In this document: one piece after another, positions 63,881-64,000 of the stretch | Position numbering within the stretch: position 1 is the first letter of the stretch | How the letters are laid out: every line of letters starts with the position of its first letter | Origin: Synanceia verrucosa | Taxonomy: Eukaryota; Chordata; Actinopteri; Perciformes; Synanceiidae | Length of the DNA stretch: 64,000 bases | Direction of reading: 5' to 3' | Assembly (NCBI GenBank): GCA_029721515.1 | Contig: CM056569.1 | Location: forward strand, 11,550,007 to 11,614,006 | The notes under the pieces: model-generated | Seen by the model: only the letters and a program-made list of their open reading frames with translations | The model's database searches: none | Told to the model about the DNA's origin: nothing | Program-made: the position numbers and the translations under genes

Positions 63881-64000
63881 CTGTGAATATTAAATATAAG
63901 ATATTTTATTAACATTTCTATATCCTGACTGTAATTCACATCAACAGTACAAAACTTCTGGATGTGAGCTTGTAATGAACAACATCTTTAAAACTTAAGC

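Overview
The window is vertebrate nuclear DNA from a teleost fish, probably a spiny-rayed (percomorph) species. Genes are split into short exons with GT/AG introns. The non-coding DNA is AT-rich, with many CA/GT microsatellites and several repeat families that I recognise from fish genomes. No bacterial, viral or organellar features are present. Most of the long open frames do not code; the real genes had to be rebuilt exon by exon.

Five protein genes are supported. (1) slc24a2 (NCKX2, K+-dependent Na+/Ca2+ exchanger), minus strand, about 2.1-30.0 kb. Its promoter region is near 31.3-31.6 kb and its 3' part runs off the left edge. (2) rpl34 (ribosomal protein eL34), plus strand, 38.5-40.2 kb, complete, 117 aa. 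(3) ostc (oligosaccharyltransferase complex subunit OSTC/DC2), plus strand, 40.9-42.5 kb, complete, 149 aa. (4) etnppl (ethanolamine-phosphate phospho-lyase, formerly agxt2l1), minus strand, 44.6-51.7 kb, complete in 13 coding exons, 492 aa. (5) col25a1 (collagen XXV alpha 1, CLAC-P), minus strand, from the right edge to about 52.5 kb, covering the C-terminal collagenous exons, the terminal tail and a long candidate 3' UTR.

Layout: slc24a2 and rpl34 are head to head across about 7 kb. rpl34 and ostc are head to tail. ostc and etnppl converge tail to tail. etnppl is followed on the same strand by the 3' end of col25a1. The order rpl34-ostc-etnppl-col25a1 matches human 4q25, whereas human SLC24A2 lies on 9p, so the slc24a2/rpl34 junction is a lineage-specific neighbourhood. 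These genes are syntenic neighbours, not a shared pathway: ion transport, translation, ER N-glycosylation, phosphoethanolamine breakdown and a transmembrane collagen.

Points of interest: an in-frame 51-bp cassette exon and a candidate 42-bp microexon in the cytoplasmic loop of slc24a2; two consecutive col25a1 exons that both end in a Leu-Asp-Ala-Pro-Cys tail; a col25a1 stop codon that is the first three bases of its own last exon; etnppl exon 2 lying between a 64-bp perfect palindrome and a CA repeat next to a weak 5' splice site; a hAT-like element with an 8-bp target duplication; a LINE-tail-like insert with a 14-bp target duplication; two fold-back repeat families; and a perfect 120-bp tandem duplication. 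I found no evidence of a wholly new gene system.
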